Source of the DNA: Bacteroidota bacterium
GTDB taxonomy: Bacteria > Spirochaetota > Spirochaetia > JABMQR01
Direction of reading: 5' to 3'
DNA: 20,268 bases
Assembly (NCBI GenBank): GCA_013202335.1
Contig: JABMQR010000153.1
Coordinates: 1 to 20,268, forward strand
Position 1 is the stretch's first letter. The number at the start of each line of letters is the position of its first letter. The position numbers and the translations under genes are program-made. Below the pieces are notes generated by a model that saw only the letters and a program-made list of their open reading frames with translations, searched no databases and was not told where the DNA came from. This document shows positions 1 through 6,737 of the stretch, piece by piece.

Positions 1-33
1 CTGCGGGAGGCTGGAGAAGAGAGACGGGTGGCT

Positions 34-83
34 GGTAGGTTGGTAGGTTGGTAGGTTGGTAGGTTGGTAGGTTGGTAGGTTGG
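34..83. repeat. 8-bp tandem repeat GGTAGGTT, about 6 copies
   Basis: Six consecutive perfect copies of GGTAGGTT run from 34 to 81, followed by a partial GG. No coding frame fits them. It is a simple-sequence array that could vary in copy number by slippage. It lies directly upstream of a palindrome (86-102) and a GGGACGGAGG motif (112-121). Confidence 0.95.
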
Positions 84-85
84 AA

Positions 86-102
86 AAGGGGTCTGACCCC
101 TT
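86..102. repeat. Short palindrome AAGGGGTC/GACCCCTT
   Basis: Eight-base arms AAGGGGTC (86-93) and GACCCCTT (95-102) surround a single T. As RNA this gives a 7-bp stem with a CTG loop, followed by CTTTGCTC, so a weak terminator on + is possible. The half-site CTGACCCC recurs at 10531-10538 beside another palindromic element, which suggests that it belongs to the same repeat system. Confidence 0.6.
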
Positions 103-111
103 CTTTGCTCA

Positions 112-215
112 GGGACGGAGGATTAAGACCAGGAACGGGAAGATGAAGAAATTTTCCCGCATTTGTAGAACAAATGCAAAAATAAATACTCTTATCCAGA
201 CCTGACAACCTGGTC
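112..215. repeat. GGGACGGAGG motif followed by nested inverted repeats
   Basis: The 10-mer GGGACGGAGG is at 112-121. After it, GACCAGG (127-133) pairs with CCTGGTC (209-215) and encloses two smaller stems: CGGGAA (136-141) with TTCCCG (154-159), and GCATTTGT (159-166) with ACAAATGC (170-177; loop of three). A cruciform or structured RNA with two inner hairpins is possible. No gene lies in 1-337, and no recognised riboswitch fold was identified. Confidence 0.45.
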
Positions 216-337
216 CGGGCTCCCCCTCCACACCTTGCAAACACCCCAATACTGTTGTATATTTCATGAAACCGTATTCTAAAAAGGCTTATGAGAGGAT
301 TTTAGAAAGGACATCAACTATAATAGTGGGTATAAAC

Positions 338-1300
338 ATGTACAGAAAAGAGATTAAAATAACAGACTGCACCATACGTGACGGCGGATTAATAAACAAA
401 TGGCAATTCTCTCACGAAATGGTACGAAAAGTGTTCCTGGCTGTAAATCAATCCGGCGTGGATTGCATGGAACTCGGCTATCGCGCATCCAGAAAAATGT
501 TTGATCCCAAAATATATGGACCCTGGAGATTCACCACCGACGAAGACGTCCGTAAAATAATTCAGGACACCCCGGTAAACATGAAACTCGGCGTAATGGT
601 CGACATCGGCCGTGTTGAAGAGGACGACATTGCTCCCTGCGAAGAGAGCCCTTTGGACTTCATCAGAGTTGCCACCTACATACACGACATTGACAAAGCA
701 ATCGCCCTGGCCAATCATATCGACTCCAAAGGCTACATGTCCTTTATCAACATAATGGCAATATCAACCGCCCCTGAATTTGAGCTTATCGAAGCGTTGA
801 AGCAAATTGAAGCCGAAACCAATGTTACCGCAGTAAATGTCGTTGACAGCTTCGGCTTCCTCTACTCAGAAAGTGTGCATCATCTGGTAAAACTCTTTCA
901 GGACAACCTGAGCTCTAAAAACGTCGGAATCCATGCCCACAACAATCAGCAGCTCGGTTTTGCCAATACCATCGAAGCTATACGTAAAGGCGTCAACTAT
1001 CTTGATGCAACCGTCTCAGGTATCGGCCGCGGCGCAGGCAACTGTCCTCTGGAACTTCTGCTCAGCTTCCTGAAAAATCCAAAATACAAACTTGAACCGA
1101 TTCTGCAGGTTTTTGAAGACGTATTCCTCGATCTGCGAAAGAAAATCGAATGGGGCTACCTGGTACCCTACATGATTACCGGTATACTCAACGAACATCC
1201 GCGTGTTGCCATAGCACTGCGGCAGGATCCGGAAAACAAAGACAAATATGCCGAATTCTATCGCACCATGACTACCCCGGAGAGTTTTTCGGAAGAATAA
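338..1300 (+). CDS. DRE-TIM metallolyase (HMGL-like / 4-hydroxy-2-oxovalerate aldolase-type)
   Basis: This is a 320-residue TIM-barrel enzyme of the HMG-CoA lyase-like family. The signature DCTIRDGG is at residues 10-17, where the family places the metal-binding Asp and catalytic Arg-Asp. The metal-binding HAHNN is at 199-203, and the glycine-rich GIGRGAGN follows near 228-235. Family members make or break a C-C bond next to a 2-oxo acid using a divalent metal. Homologues of this subtype (aldolase-like proteins outside catechol degradation) often lack an assigned substrate. I chose the ATG at 338, not the in-frame ATG at 266, because family members begin a few residues before the D-x-T-x-R-D-G motif and the extra 24 residues look unrelated. 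A TATAAT at 319-324 would leave a very short leader. The gene stands alone and ends at a hairpin terminator. Family is confident; the substrate is unknown. Confidence 0.85.
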   Translation: MYRKEIKITDCTIRDGGLINKWQFSHEMVRKVFLAVNQSGVDCMELGYRASRKMFDPKIYGPWRFTTDEDVRKIIQDTPVNMKLGVMVDIGRVEEDDIAPCEESPLDFIRVATYIHDIDKAIALANHIDSKGYMSFINIMAISTAPEFELIEALKQIEAETNVTAVNVVDSFGFLYSESVHHLVKLFQDNLSSKNVGIHAHNNQQLGFANTIEAIRKGVNYLDATVSGIGRGAGNCPLELLLSFLKNPKYKLEPILQVFEDVFLDLRKKIEWGYLVPYMITGILNEHPRVAIALRQDPENKDKYAEFYRTMTTPESFSEE

Positions 1301-1301
1301 C

Positions 1302-1331
1302 AGAGGACGGCCGGAGGCCTCTATTTTTTTT
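1302..1331 (+). terminator. Rho-independent terminator of the aldolase-like gene
   Basis: AGAG (1302-1305) can pair with CTCT, and GCC with GGC around a GGA loop, with a small internal bulge on the left arm. A run of eight T follows at 1324-1331. It starts two bases after the stop codon. Confidence 0.6.
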
Positions 1332-1343
1332 CTCCCTCCGAGC

Positions 1344-1604
1344 CTAAAAGCCTAAAAATGACAAGGCCTGGCCTTCTGTATCATTTTCACATTCTTCATC
1401 ATCATCCATATCTATATATTCCCACATCTCATTCTGATGTAACCAAAGTGGATCAGCATTATTTCTGATAAATTCGTCTGCATCCATACCGTCTATTTTT
1501 TCCGGTCGTTTGATACGCTTTTGCTTTCCATTCACAAAAATTGTCATATATTTTTTTGTCGTTCCTTTTGATCGGGTGTAAGCTTTTTCTTTTTTTTTCT
1601 TCAT
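1344..1604 (-). CDS. Small hypothetical protein (86 residues)
   Basis: No family is recognised with confidence. The protein has a lysine-rich N-terminus (MKKKKEKAY), a central segment with the look of a folded, conserved unit (NGKQKRIKRPEKIDGMDADEF, then IRNNADPLWLHQNEMWEY), and an acidic stretch MDDDEE near residue 66. There is no signal peptide or membrane segment, so it is probably cytosolic. The start is uncertain: the ATG at 1604 has only a distant AGGAC upstream, and a second ATG (residue 20) is no better served. The codons after the start contain a run of nine A that is prone to slippage. The gene is convergent with the aldolase-like gene, and the terminator between them may serve both. 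The reading as a real gene rests on the non-random central composition. Confidence 0.55.
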   Translation of the reverse strand: MKKKKEKAYTRSKGTTKKYMTIFVNGKQKRIKRPEKIDGMDADEFIRNNADPLWLHQNEMWEYIDMDDDEECENDTEGQALSFLGF

Positions 1605-1688
1605 AAATATTTATTGCATGTCCTGTTCTACAAATTTCTCCTCATTTGACACCAACCCCGGCAAACTGAAATACCGTAGACTCCCTAA

Positions 1689-2126
1689 TTAGGCGCTGTC
1701 GTTGGGGACTCCCCTCTTTTTTGATCGCCACCAATACACCAGAAATAATACTCCAGGGGCGGCTATTATCAACGACATGAGATAAGGAATTGCTGAACGG
1801 GGGAAATTGTGAGTGATTGGATTATTCATTAGAAGCAGAAAAAGCACTGCCAACTGGAAAACAAGAGTAATTATTCCCCCCAATCGCTCCCAACGCCAGG
1901 CAATGCCCAATCCCAGGGCACTCAAAAACATAAAGATCGGAGGCAGAACTTCTATAGGAGGATAGCCCTCCACGGCATAAGGGTCTGCTGTACCAGTTGT
2001 TATCCAATTCCCGGCATACCCGATAAACATAGCTAAAGCATAAGCCAGGATCAGAATACCCCAGATTCGGGCAATCCAGCGTATTCTTTTCGTAACTCTA
2101 TTACGACTGTCATTATCCTTCGTCAT
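1689..2126 (-). CDS. Small multi-pass membrane protein
   Basis: This 145-residue protein has four predicted membrane helices: residues about 17-40 (WIARIWGILILAYALAMFIG), 62-78, 83-101 and 114-132. It has a basic C-terminal tail (WWRSKKRG). The N-terminus and the short loop before the second helix (VEGYPPIEVLPP) carry most polar residues. No catalytic motif is visible, and the function is unknown; small four-helix proteins of this type are common as hypothetical membrane proteins. The ATG at 2126 is chosen because AAGGAGGG lies six bases before it; an in-frame TTG at 2132 would abut the ribosome-binding site. A promoter-like sequence lies at 2198-2225. The gene is monocistronic. Confidence 0.75.
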   Translation of the reverse strand: MTKDNDSRNRVTKRIRWIARIWGILILAYALAMFIGYAGNWITTGTADPYAVEGYPPIEVLPPIFMFLSALGLGIAWRWERLGGIITLVFQLAVLFLLLMNNPITHNFPRSAIPYLMSLIIAAPGVLFLVYWWRSKKRGVPNDSA

Positions 2127-2197
2127 GATCAACCCTCCTTGCTGTTAACACAGCATTCAATAGAAAGGGAAGCCGGTACAAGCCTTTCTCTTTCTCT

Positions 2198-2225
2198 ATT
2201 ATATCATGCTTTAGAAGAGTCACAA
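2198..2225 (-). promoter_or_regulatory. Putative sigma-70-type promoter of the membrane protein gene
   Basis: Read on the minus strand, TTGTGA (2225-2220) is followed after 16 bases by TATAAT (2203-2198). The leader to the ATG at 2126 is about 65 bases. It contains AGAAAGG/CCTTTCT inverted arms (2162-2168 and 2183-2189) that could form a hairpin upstream of the ribosome-binding site. Confidence 0.45.
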
Positions 2226-2333
2226 ATAGATACGACAGCAAAAAACTTTACGGCCAAATCTTTTACTACCCCTTTCCTGTCAACCAATCCATAATTTGTA
2301 TCCACAAACGCGTATTGTACTTCAATTCTTCGA

Positions 2334-2421
2334 GGGACGGAGGTACTCCGACAACCGGTGGCGCAGTTGCTTCGCAACTGCCTGGAACTAATTCCGAAGG
2401 TATTTGTTCCAGGGACGGAGG
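2334..2421 (-). repeat. Palindromic element E1 (complete, both flanking 10-mers)
   Basis: The element is 88 bp and bounded by GGGACGGAGG at 2334-2343 and 2412-2421, in the same orientation. Read on the minus strand it runs CCTCCGTCCC, hairpin B (arms GGAACAAATACC and GGAATTAGTTCC around TTC), hairpin A (GCAGTTGC and GCAACTGC around GAA), a spacer with GGTTGTCGG, and CCTCCGTCCC again. It aligns from end to end with the copy inside the UroD-like gene at 17803-17893, and it is the only intact copy outside genes. Confidence 0.85.
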
Positions 2422-2835
2422 ATATGGGGAAACTTTATAAGTAAGATGTTAAATCCAACATAAAGTGAGAAGGATTATCCAGCCAAAAGTGATTATTATG
2501 CGAAATCCTTCCCCGATTCTTCAGTTTATCATTATGCTGCTTGAAATCAAAGATAATCATTCAACAATCAACATTTTGTTGAATACTGTTGAACATCATA
2601 TCCAATATAGACTTAGCTCAGCAATCTCTCAAAACGTTGAATTATCCTGAAATTCTAATGCGAAGTGTTATGCGAAATAAGCTGCTATCTTATGCGAAGC
2701 ATCTGAACTATTTCCATTACTTCAAACCTTGCTGTTTTCATTATTCAATTTCTCAATAATTAACAACCTCCTTTATATATCTTTTTATGTTTTTTAAACC
2801 CTATAAATAGCCATCTAATACCTAAGGGGGAGAGA

Positions 2836-2880
2836 CCTATAATCAAAAATCATATAGCATTTGAGACAATTGATTATAGG
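2836..2880 (+). promoter_or_regulatory. Inverted repeat in the lipoprotein leader
   Basis: A perfect 10-bp inverted repeat, CCTATAATCA (2836-2845) and TGATTATAGG (2871-2880), spans a 25-base loop. The right arm contains the ATAGG that begins the ribosome-binding site (ATAGGTGG, 2876-2883). The left arm contains a TATAAT. It could be an operator over a promoter, or a hairpin that masks the ribosome-binding site. Sequence alone does not decide. Confidence 0.4.
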
Positions 2881-2890
2881 TGGCATATTT

Positions 2891-3499
2891 ATGAAGTATT
2901 TAATTTTTATTTTACTCATTCCATTATTTCTCACCAGCTGTTTACAACAGGATATAACCAAAAACAATCCATCAACAACCAAGCAAGTGTTTCTTGATTG
3001 GGAACAAATTGATGATCCCAAAATTCCAATCCAATTATTAAATATACCTCCTATAGACTTACCGTCTATTTCAGATAGTAATAAGAGTCATTTTATTTTC
3101 AGATACATAATTGAGAATTTAGATATGTTTGATACTTATATCTACCTAGAAATATATACTAGCGTATTTGATAGTGATGGTAACCATATAATTAGTTTTG
3201 ATAATACTAATCGATTCGGTTTTCTAAATGGTAGTGAAAAATCAACTACATCTGTCGGGGGAGGATCCTCTCACGAAGTTTCGTTTGCAAAAGCAGAAGC
3301 TTATTCAAGTTCCATAACTTTTATTAGACAGTTTAAAAATAAAAATGGAGAAATACTTTTTTTCGACAGGAATATTATTAAACAGTATTTAGAAAATAAT
3401 TACCCAAATGTAGATATTGTTAGTTATTTTGATTTGCTTAATCAGACTCCTGATCTTGAACAATATTTAGATTTTATGAATTCAGATAATAAAAAGTAA
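2891..3499 (+). CDS. Putative lipoprotein of unknown function
   Basis: This 202-residue exported protein has a lipoprotein signal peptide: MKYLIFILLIPLFLTSC, with lipobox L14-T15-S16-C17. Cys17 would be the lipidated residue after signal peptidase II cleavage. The rest is rich in Asn, Ser, Asp and aromatic residues, with predicted beta-strand segments such as FRYIIENLDMFDTYIYLEIY (residues about 70-89) and a glycine/serine stretch VGGGSSHE. No known domain is recognised. The ATG at 2891 is chosen over an in-frame TTG at 2861 because it starts the signal peptide and has ATAGGTGG just upstream. The gene is clearly more AT-rich than the minus-strand cluster and sits next to a transposase, which fits recent acquisition. 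No terminator is visible before the transposase. Confidence 0.7.
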   Translation: MKYLIFILLIPLFLTSCLQQDITKNNPSTTKQVFLDWEQIDDPKIPIQLLNIPPIDLPSISDSNKSHFIFRYIIENLDMFDTYIYLEIYTSVFDSDGNHIISFDNTNRFGFLNGSEKSTTSVGGGSSHEVSFAKAEAYSSSITFIRQFKNKNGEILFFDRNIIKQYLENNYPNVDIVSYFDLLNQTPDLEQYLDFMNSDNKK

Positions 3500-3654
3500 A
3501 TTTTCAAAACAATTCCTGCTGCCCCATATTAAGATCATAATTCGCAGTCAATACTTCGTGAAGAGGGACGGAGGAAACTCTTATTTCGTAAAACTTTTTT
3601 GAAAAACTTCCCATTATTTGAATATTTCTTAAACGTTTCCCCGTTATAATAGAT

Positions 3655-4164
3655 ATGAGACATCCTCGCCTATTAGAAAAAAATGCACTATATCATACAA
3701 CGGCCCGAGCCAACTTACAGGAAAAGATCTTTAGTACTGAAGAAGATAAGGCCATGGTCGAGGAAGTGGTATCCCTCGCAAAGAAAAAATTTGGATTTCG
3801 TCAAAAACATTTTACCGTGATGGAAAATCATATCCATCTGCTAATTCAACCAATAGGAAATGACTATAGTCTTTCGGTTATCATGCAATGGATTCTTAGT
3901 GTAATAGCTGTACGCTACAATAAGAAATATCATCGGAAAGGGCATGTCTGGTATGATCGGTTTAAAAGTAAAATCGTAAGAGGATCAGCCTATTTCAACG
4001 CAGTAATCAAATATATTTCTAATAATCCGGTAAAGGCGAAACTGGCAAAAGACATCTTTTCTTATAAGTTTTCTGGAATTTACCATCTCATGAATAAGAA
4101 ATACCATATTGTGGATGAACCAGATGAGGATATGCTGGAAATATATCCTTTTTTGAGGGATTAG
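3655..4164 (+). CDS. REP-associated tyrosine transposase (RAYT, Y1/IS200-like family)
   Basis: This 169-residue protein of the Y1 (HUH) transposase superfamily has the RAYT layout. The N-terminal LYHTTARANLQEKIF (12-26) corresponds to the family's typical Y-H-V-T-x-R-x-N-x-x-x-x-I-F. The HUH metal-binding motif H59-I60-H61 sits in VMENHIHLLIQP. A W-x-D/R-F segment (HVWYDRF, 97-103) follows, and the catalytic tyrosine is probably Y120 in KYISNNPVKAKL. Such enzymes cut and rejoin single-stranded DNA at short hairpin-containing REP sequences. The key residues are present and the length is normal, so it may be active. No ribosome-binding site precedes the ATG, and a TATAAT (3645-3650) lies only a few bases upstream, suggesting weak or leaderless expression. 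Inverted GGGACGGAGG copies flank the gene, making it the best candidate enzyme for the palindromic elements of this window. Confidence 0.9.
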   Translation: MRHPRLLEKNALYHTTARANLQEKIFSTEEDKAMVEEVVSLAKKKFGFRQKHFTVMENHIHLLIQPIGNDYSLSVIMQWILSVIAVRYNKKYHRKGHVWYDRFKSKIVRGSAYFNAVIKYISNNPVKAKLAKDIFSYKFSGIYHLMNKKYHIVDEPDEDMLEIYPFLRD

Positions 4165-4484
4165 ATCTGCAGGTAACACGACAATTCAAGTTCTCGCTAA
4201 TTTCCTGAGACAGGTGTGTTCTGAAGATTATTTAAAATCCACTATCCGGAAAATTCTATAAAAATTCCTCATTATATGGAAATAAATAACTCTACTTTCT
4301 CTTCAACAAGGTGAACATATCCAGATCCATATATAACGACCTCATCCATTCTGGATATTTTTACCCTCTGGACGGGTCTCCATGCTAAACAACAAAATAA
4401 AACTCTCTCCCGTCTGGATCAGAATAACAGGATTACAAATATCTTCGTAATAGAGATCGTTACAGCCCTACCATCTGCTGATTC
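4165..4484. other. Intergenic region between RAYT and oxidoreductase
   Basis: No gene is visible. It contains a 9-bp perfect inverted repeat, ATATCCAGA (4317-4325) and TCTGGATAT (4350-4358), followed by TTTTACC. That is a weak terminator candidate for the RAYT transcript on +. A GACGGG/CCCGTC pair lies downstream. The two genes converge here. Confidence 0.5.
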
Positions 4485-5540
4485 TTAACAGCCTCCGTCC
4501 CTCTTAGCGGATTCATGCGCCTGCATAATCATCTCAAGATTACGCAGCCCATCTTTACCACTTAAAGGCTTCCCTTCTCTTATTGAAGCAGCATGCTCAT
4601 TAATTTGGCTGCGGTATATATTTTCCACCGTCTCAGGAATATATTCATCAATCTTATCATCGATCTTTGTGTATAAGCGAACCCGGGAGGGTTCATCCGA
4701 ATATCCGGAGAGCTGAAACAGCGTTGCCTCACCGACCAATGCACCCTTTGTTCCATATACCTCATACCCTAAGCTGGAGAGAGTATCCTGGCCTGTGCCC
4801 TGCGGCTGATCAAAAGCAACTCTGATAGTTCCTGTATAACCTTTTTTAGTAGTGAAATTGATAACTGCACCATCTTCGACGGCAATCTTCAGATGCTTGG
4901 GTGTATAGACGCACTGAAGGTATTCGATCACATCATCAGTGAGAAATTCTGCCATATAGAGACAATGGCTGCCCACATCACCAATTGGCCCGCCTAACTC
5001 GCCAGGATCGGCACAACGCCATGTGGCGGCTTCACTCTCGGTCATGCCGTAGGCAAACTCCATATGAAGTACCAGATGAACGATATCACCAATAGTCTTA
5101 TTTCTTATCAGCCTCCGTCCCTCTTTGTTATAGGTGTTTTTTGTCATCATGTGGTCAACAGCAACACTCAGGTTACGTGCTTTTGCAAGCTCCAGCATTT
5201 CGCGAACTTCATCAACCTGAACCCCTACCGGTTTCTCAATAAAAACGTGCTTACCGGCAAGGATTGCCTCACGGGCAAGTAGCGTATGTGTTCGATTATT
5301 AGAAGCAATTACAACCGCATCAAGCGTGGGATCCGCAAGCATCGCACTAAAGTCAGAATACCACTCCAGCCCCAGCGCACGTGCTGCATCGGCCCGGCTG
5401 GTATTCGCATCACAGGCAGCAACCAGCACCGCTTCCATATTTTTCGAAAACCTGCTTGTATCCAGGCCAAAGCCCTCTTTTGCAATCCGGTTCTCTGCAA
5501 TCCCACCAAACCCAACTATGCCGTATCGTATCGATTTCAT
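4485..5540 (-). CDS. Gfo/Idh/MocA family NAD(P)-dependent oxidoreductase
   Basis: This 351-residue sugar/inositol dehydrogenase-like protein has an N-terminal Rossmann fold with GIVGFGGIA (7-15) for the dinucleotide. The family motif E-K-P is at 102-104 in FIEKPVG, which contains the catalytic-type lysine. The C-terminal domain has GDVGSHCLYM (187-196), with the usual Asp and His of the active site. Members oxidise or reduce a hydroxyl on a sugar or cyclitol. AAAGGGGAG lies about six bases before the ATG. The last codons (KRDGGC) come from a GGGACGGAGG copy that is also the right end of the RAYT unit, so the original C-terminus may have been altered. A second copy of the same 24-base sequence is inside the gene (residues 139-145, KEGRRLI). 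It is the last gene of the minus-strand cluster, 88 bases after the regulator. Confidence 0.9.
   Translation of the reverse strand: MKSIRYGIVGFGGIAENRIAKEGFGLDTSRFSKNMEAVLVAACDANTSRADAARALGLEWYSDFSAMLADPTLDAVVIASNNRTHTLLAREAILAGKHVFIEKPVGVQVDEVREMLELAKARNLSVAVDHMMTKNTYNKEGRRLIRNKTIGDIVHLVLHMEFAYGMTESEAATWRCADPGELGGPIGDVGSHCLYMAEFLTDDVIEYLQCVYTPKHLKIAVEDGAVINFTTKKGYTGTIRVAFDQPQGTGQDTLSSLGYEVYGTKGALVGEATLFQLSGYSDEPSRVRLYTKIDDKIDEYIPETVENIYRSQINEHAASIREGKPLSGKDGLRNLEMIMQAHESAKRDGGC
5112..5121 (-). repeat. GGGACGGAGG copy inside the oxidoreductase gene
   Basis: The exact 10-mer on the coding strand is read as E-G-R-R. The surrounding 24 bases (5102-5125) match 4482-4505 at the 3' end of the same gene with one mismatch, which is longer than the shared core and indicates common origin rather than chance. 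Confidence 0.8.
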
Positions 5541-5628
5541 ACATCACTCCCCTTTACATACCTGATATCATATTGCGGTCTAAAGAAGAATTCACTGCAC
5601 AATTTTTAGATCCGTCTGTTTTTTCATA

Positions 5629-6660
5629 CTATGCATCATGCTTGCCAAACATCTCTCTGTACGCCCCGGGCGGCAAACCGACAGCTTTCTTAAACACCTT
5701 GTTAAAGTAGTTGTAATCTTCAAATCCCACCTGTTTCACAATCTGCTTGATAGGAAGCGTGGTCTCCCCCAGCAATCTTTGTCCCTCAAGAATACGAAGA
5801 TCGTTCAGGTAGCTGCTGAAGTTGTGTCCGGTAATCTCCTTAAAAGTGGTGCTGAAGTAGTTTGGAGAGAGATAGATTGCCCTGGCTACATCAGAGAGGG
5901 TCAGAGGTTGCTTATAATTCTTTTGGATAAACTCCTGAGCTCGCAGCACAATGGAACTTTTCTGTTGATTTTGCTGACCGGTTCCGAGAAGGTCTGTGCG
6001 AAAATCAACCTTATCCTTAAGTACCAAAATACTGAGATTCTGCAGATCATTCTTTAACCGCATCTGCTCGTTCTCATACCGGAGAATTTCCCGCTCTTTT
6101 CGATACAGCTCGGACTGCAGAGACATCTCATCCTCAATAGAAATAATATAGTTTGCCATAAAATTAAGCATCTTGATCCCGAGAAGAAATCGATCATGAT
6201 CAATAACTTTTATATTTTTAAAACTTTCATATATATTCTTTTCCTGAATTGCCAGTGGGCGCAGCCCCTCATAGATGCGTAAAAAATCAGCCTTATCCTG
6301 AACCCGGGTAAAAATCTGACCCGTAAAAATTGCCCCAATATCACGCCCTTTATAGATCAGGGGGATGACGGCATTTACCAACCCGGCATGGCAGGTGTAA
6401 ACACAATATTCACCACTTTCCCGCGCAGTACGCAGTGCATCTCGATCGCTCTTCAAACAGCGGGTAATACCTTCAGAAGTAGATTCAATTGCTTCACAGT
6501 AGTTGTTTTTTTCGTTTTGCGGATAAAAATCATATCCGTCTTCACCAGGGTAGTGAAAGGAGAGCGCAAGCCCGGTGGTCTCATAAAAGATTTCACGGAC
6601 TTCATCCAAAATCTTCAAATCTTTCAGGGGATAAACTGGAGATTGTGTAGATAATTTCAT
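5629..6660 (-). CDS. AraC-family regulator with PocR ligand-binding domain
   Basis: This 343-residue transcription factor has an N-terminal PocR-type sensory domain at about residues 12-172. Conserved cysteines at 55, 68, 86 and 90 (NYCEAIE, TRCLKSD, CVYTCHAGL) are typical of PocR modules, which bind small organic ligands such as 1,2-propanediol. A helical, probably coiled-coil linker (178-215) joins it to a C-terminal AraC/XylS DNA-binding domain (about 238-337) with two helix-turn-helix motifs; the second carries IKQIVKQVGFEDYNYFNKVFKK. AGGAG precedes the ATG by nine bases. It lies between the enzymes and the oxidoreductase and is the obvious candidate activator of the cluster. AraC proteins often bind direct repeats, which fits the 25-bp leader motif at 13974 and 20078. 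Confidence 0.9.
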   Translation of the reverse strand: MKLSTQSPVYPLKDLKILDEVREIFYETTGLALSFHYPGEDGYDFYPQNEKNNYCEAIESTSEGITRCLKSDRDALRTARESGEYCVYTCHAGLVNAVIPLIYKGRDIGAIFTGQIFTRVQDKADFLRIYEGLRPLAIQEKNIYESFKNIKVIDHDRFLLGIKMLNFMANYIISIEDEMSLQSELYRKEREILRYENEQMRLKNDLQNLSILVLKDKVDFRTDLLGTGQQNQQKSSIVLRAQEFIQKNYKQPLTLSDVARAIYLSPNYFSTTFKEITGHNFSSYLNDLRILEGQRLLGETTLPIKQIVKQVGFEDYNYFNKVFKKAVGLPPGAYREMFGKHDA

Positions 6661-6737
6661 GGCCTTCTGCTCCTGTCAGCACCTATCTGTACATACAAGA
6701 ATAGTAATTCAATTCCTGTATATTGTACATAAAAGTG
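6661..6737 (-). promoter_or_regulatory. Spacer upstream of the regulator with two TATGTACA copies
   Basis: Read on the minus strand, TATGTACA occurs at 6731-6724 and again at 6695-6688, in direct orientation 36 bases apart. A pair of direct repeats before an AraC gene could be an autoregulatory site. No clear promoter hexamers were found, so this is only suggestive. Confidence 0.25.

Larger units (their letters stand above)
2127..2890. other. Gene-poor stretch: promoter, palindromic element, AT-rich filler
   Basis: It holds the promoter and leader of the membrane protein gene, one complete palindromic element (2334-2421) and an AT-rich segment (about 2440-2830) without a convincing gene. The word T(T/A)ATGCGAA appears at 2496, 2656, 2668 and 2690, all in the same orientation, perhaps relics of decayed sequence. 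The lipoprotein leader begins near 2830. Confidence 0.6.
3561..4505. mobile_element. RAYT unit bounded by 14-bp inverted GGGACGGAGG ends
   Basis: AAGAGGGACGGAGG (3561-3574) and its exact complement CCTCCGTCCCTCTT (4492-4505) face each other across the RAYT gene, defining a unit of about 945 bp. The same 10-mer marks the palindromic elements elsewhere in the window. The right end lies inside the last codons of the oxidoreductase gene. That these are functional ends is inferred. RAYT genes are classically single-copy and flanked by the REP sequences they act on, and this arrangement fits that description. Confidence 0.6.

Noticed and set aside
2465..2650. 61-residue open frame on +
   Set aside because: AT-rich, low-complexity translation, no ribosome-binding site and no recognisable motif; treated as non-coding.
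2496..2698. Repeated T(T/A)ATGCGAA words as possible integron attC sites or a regulatory array
   Set aside because: All four are in the same orientation, with no paired inverted core sites and no integrase nearby. The spacing is irregular.
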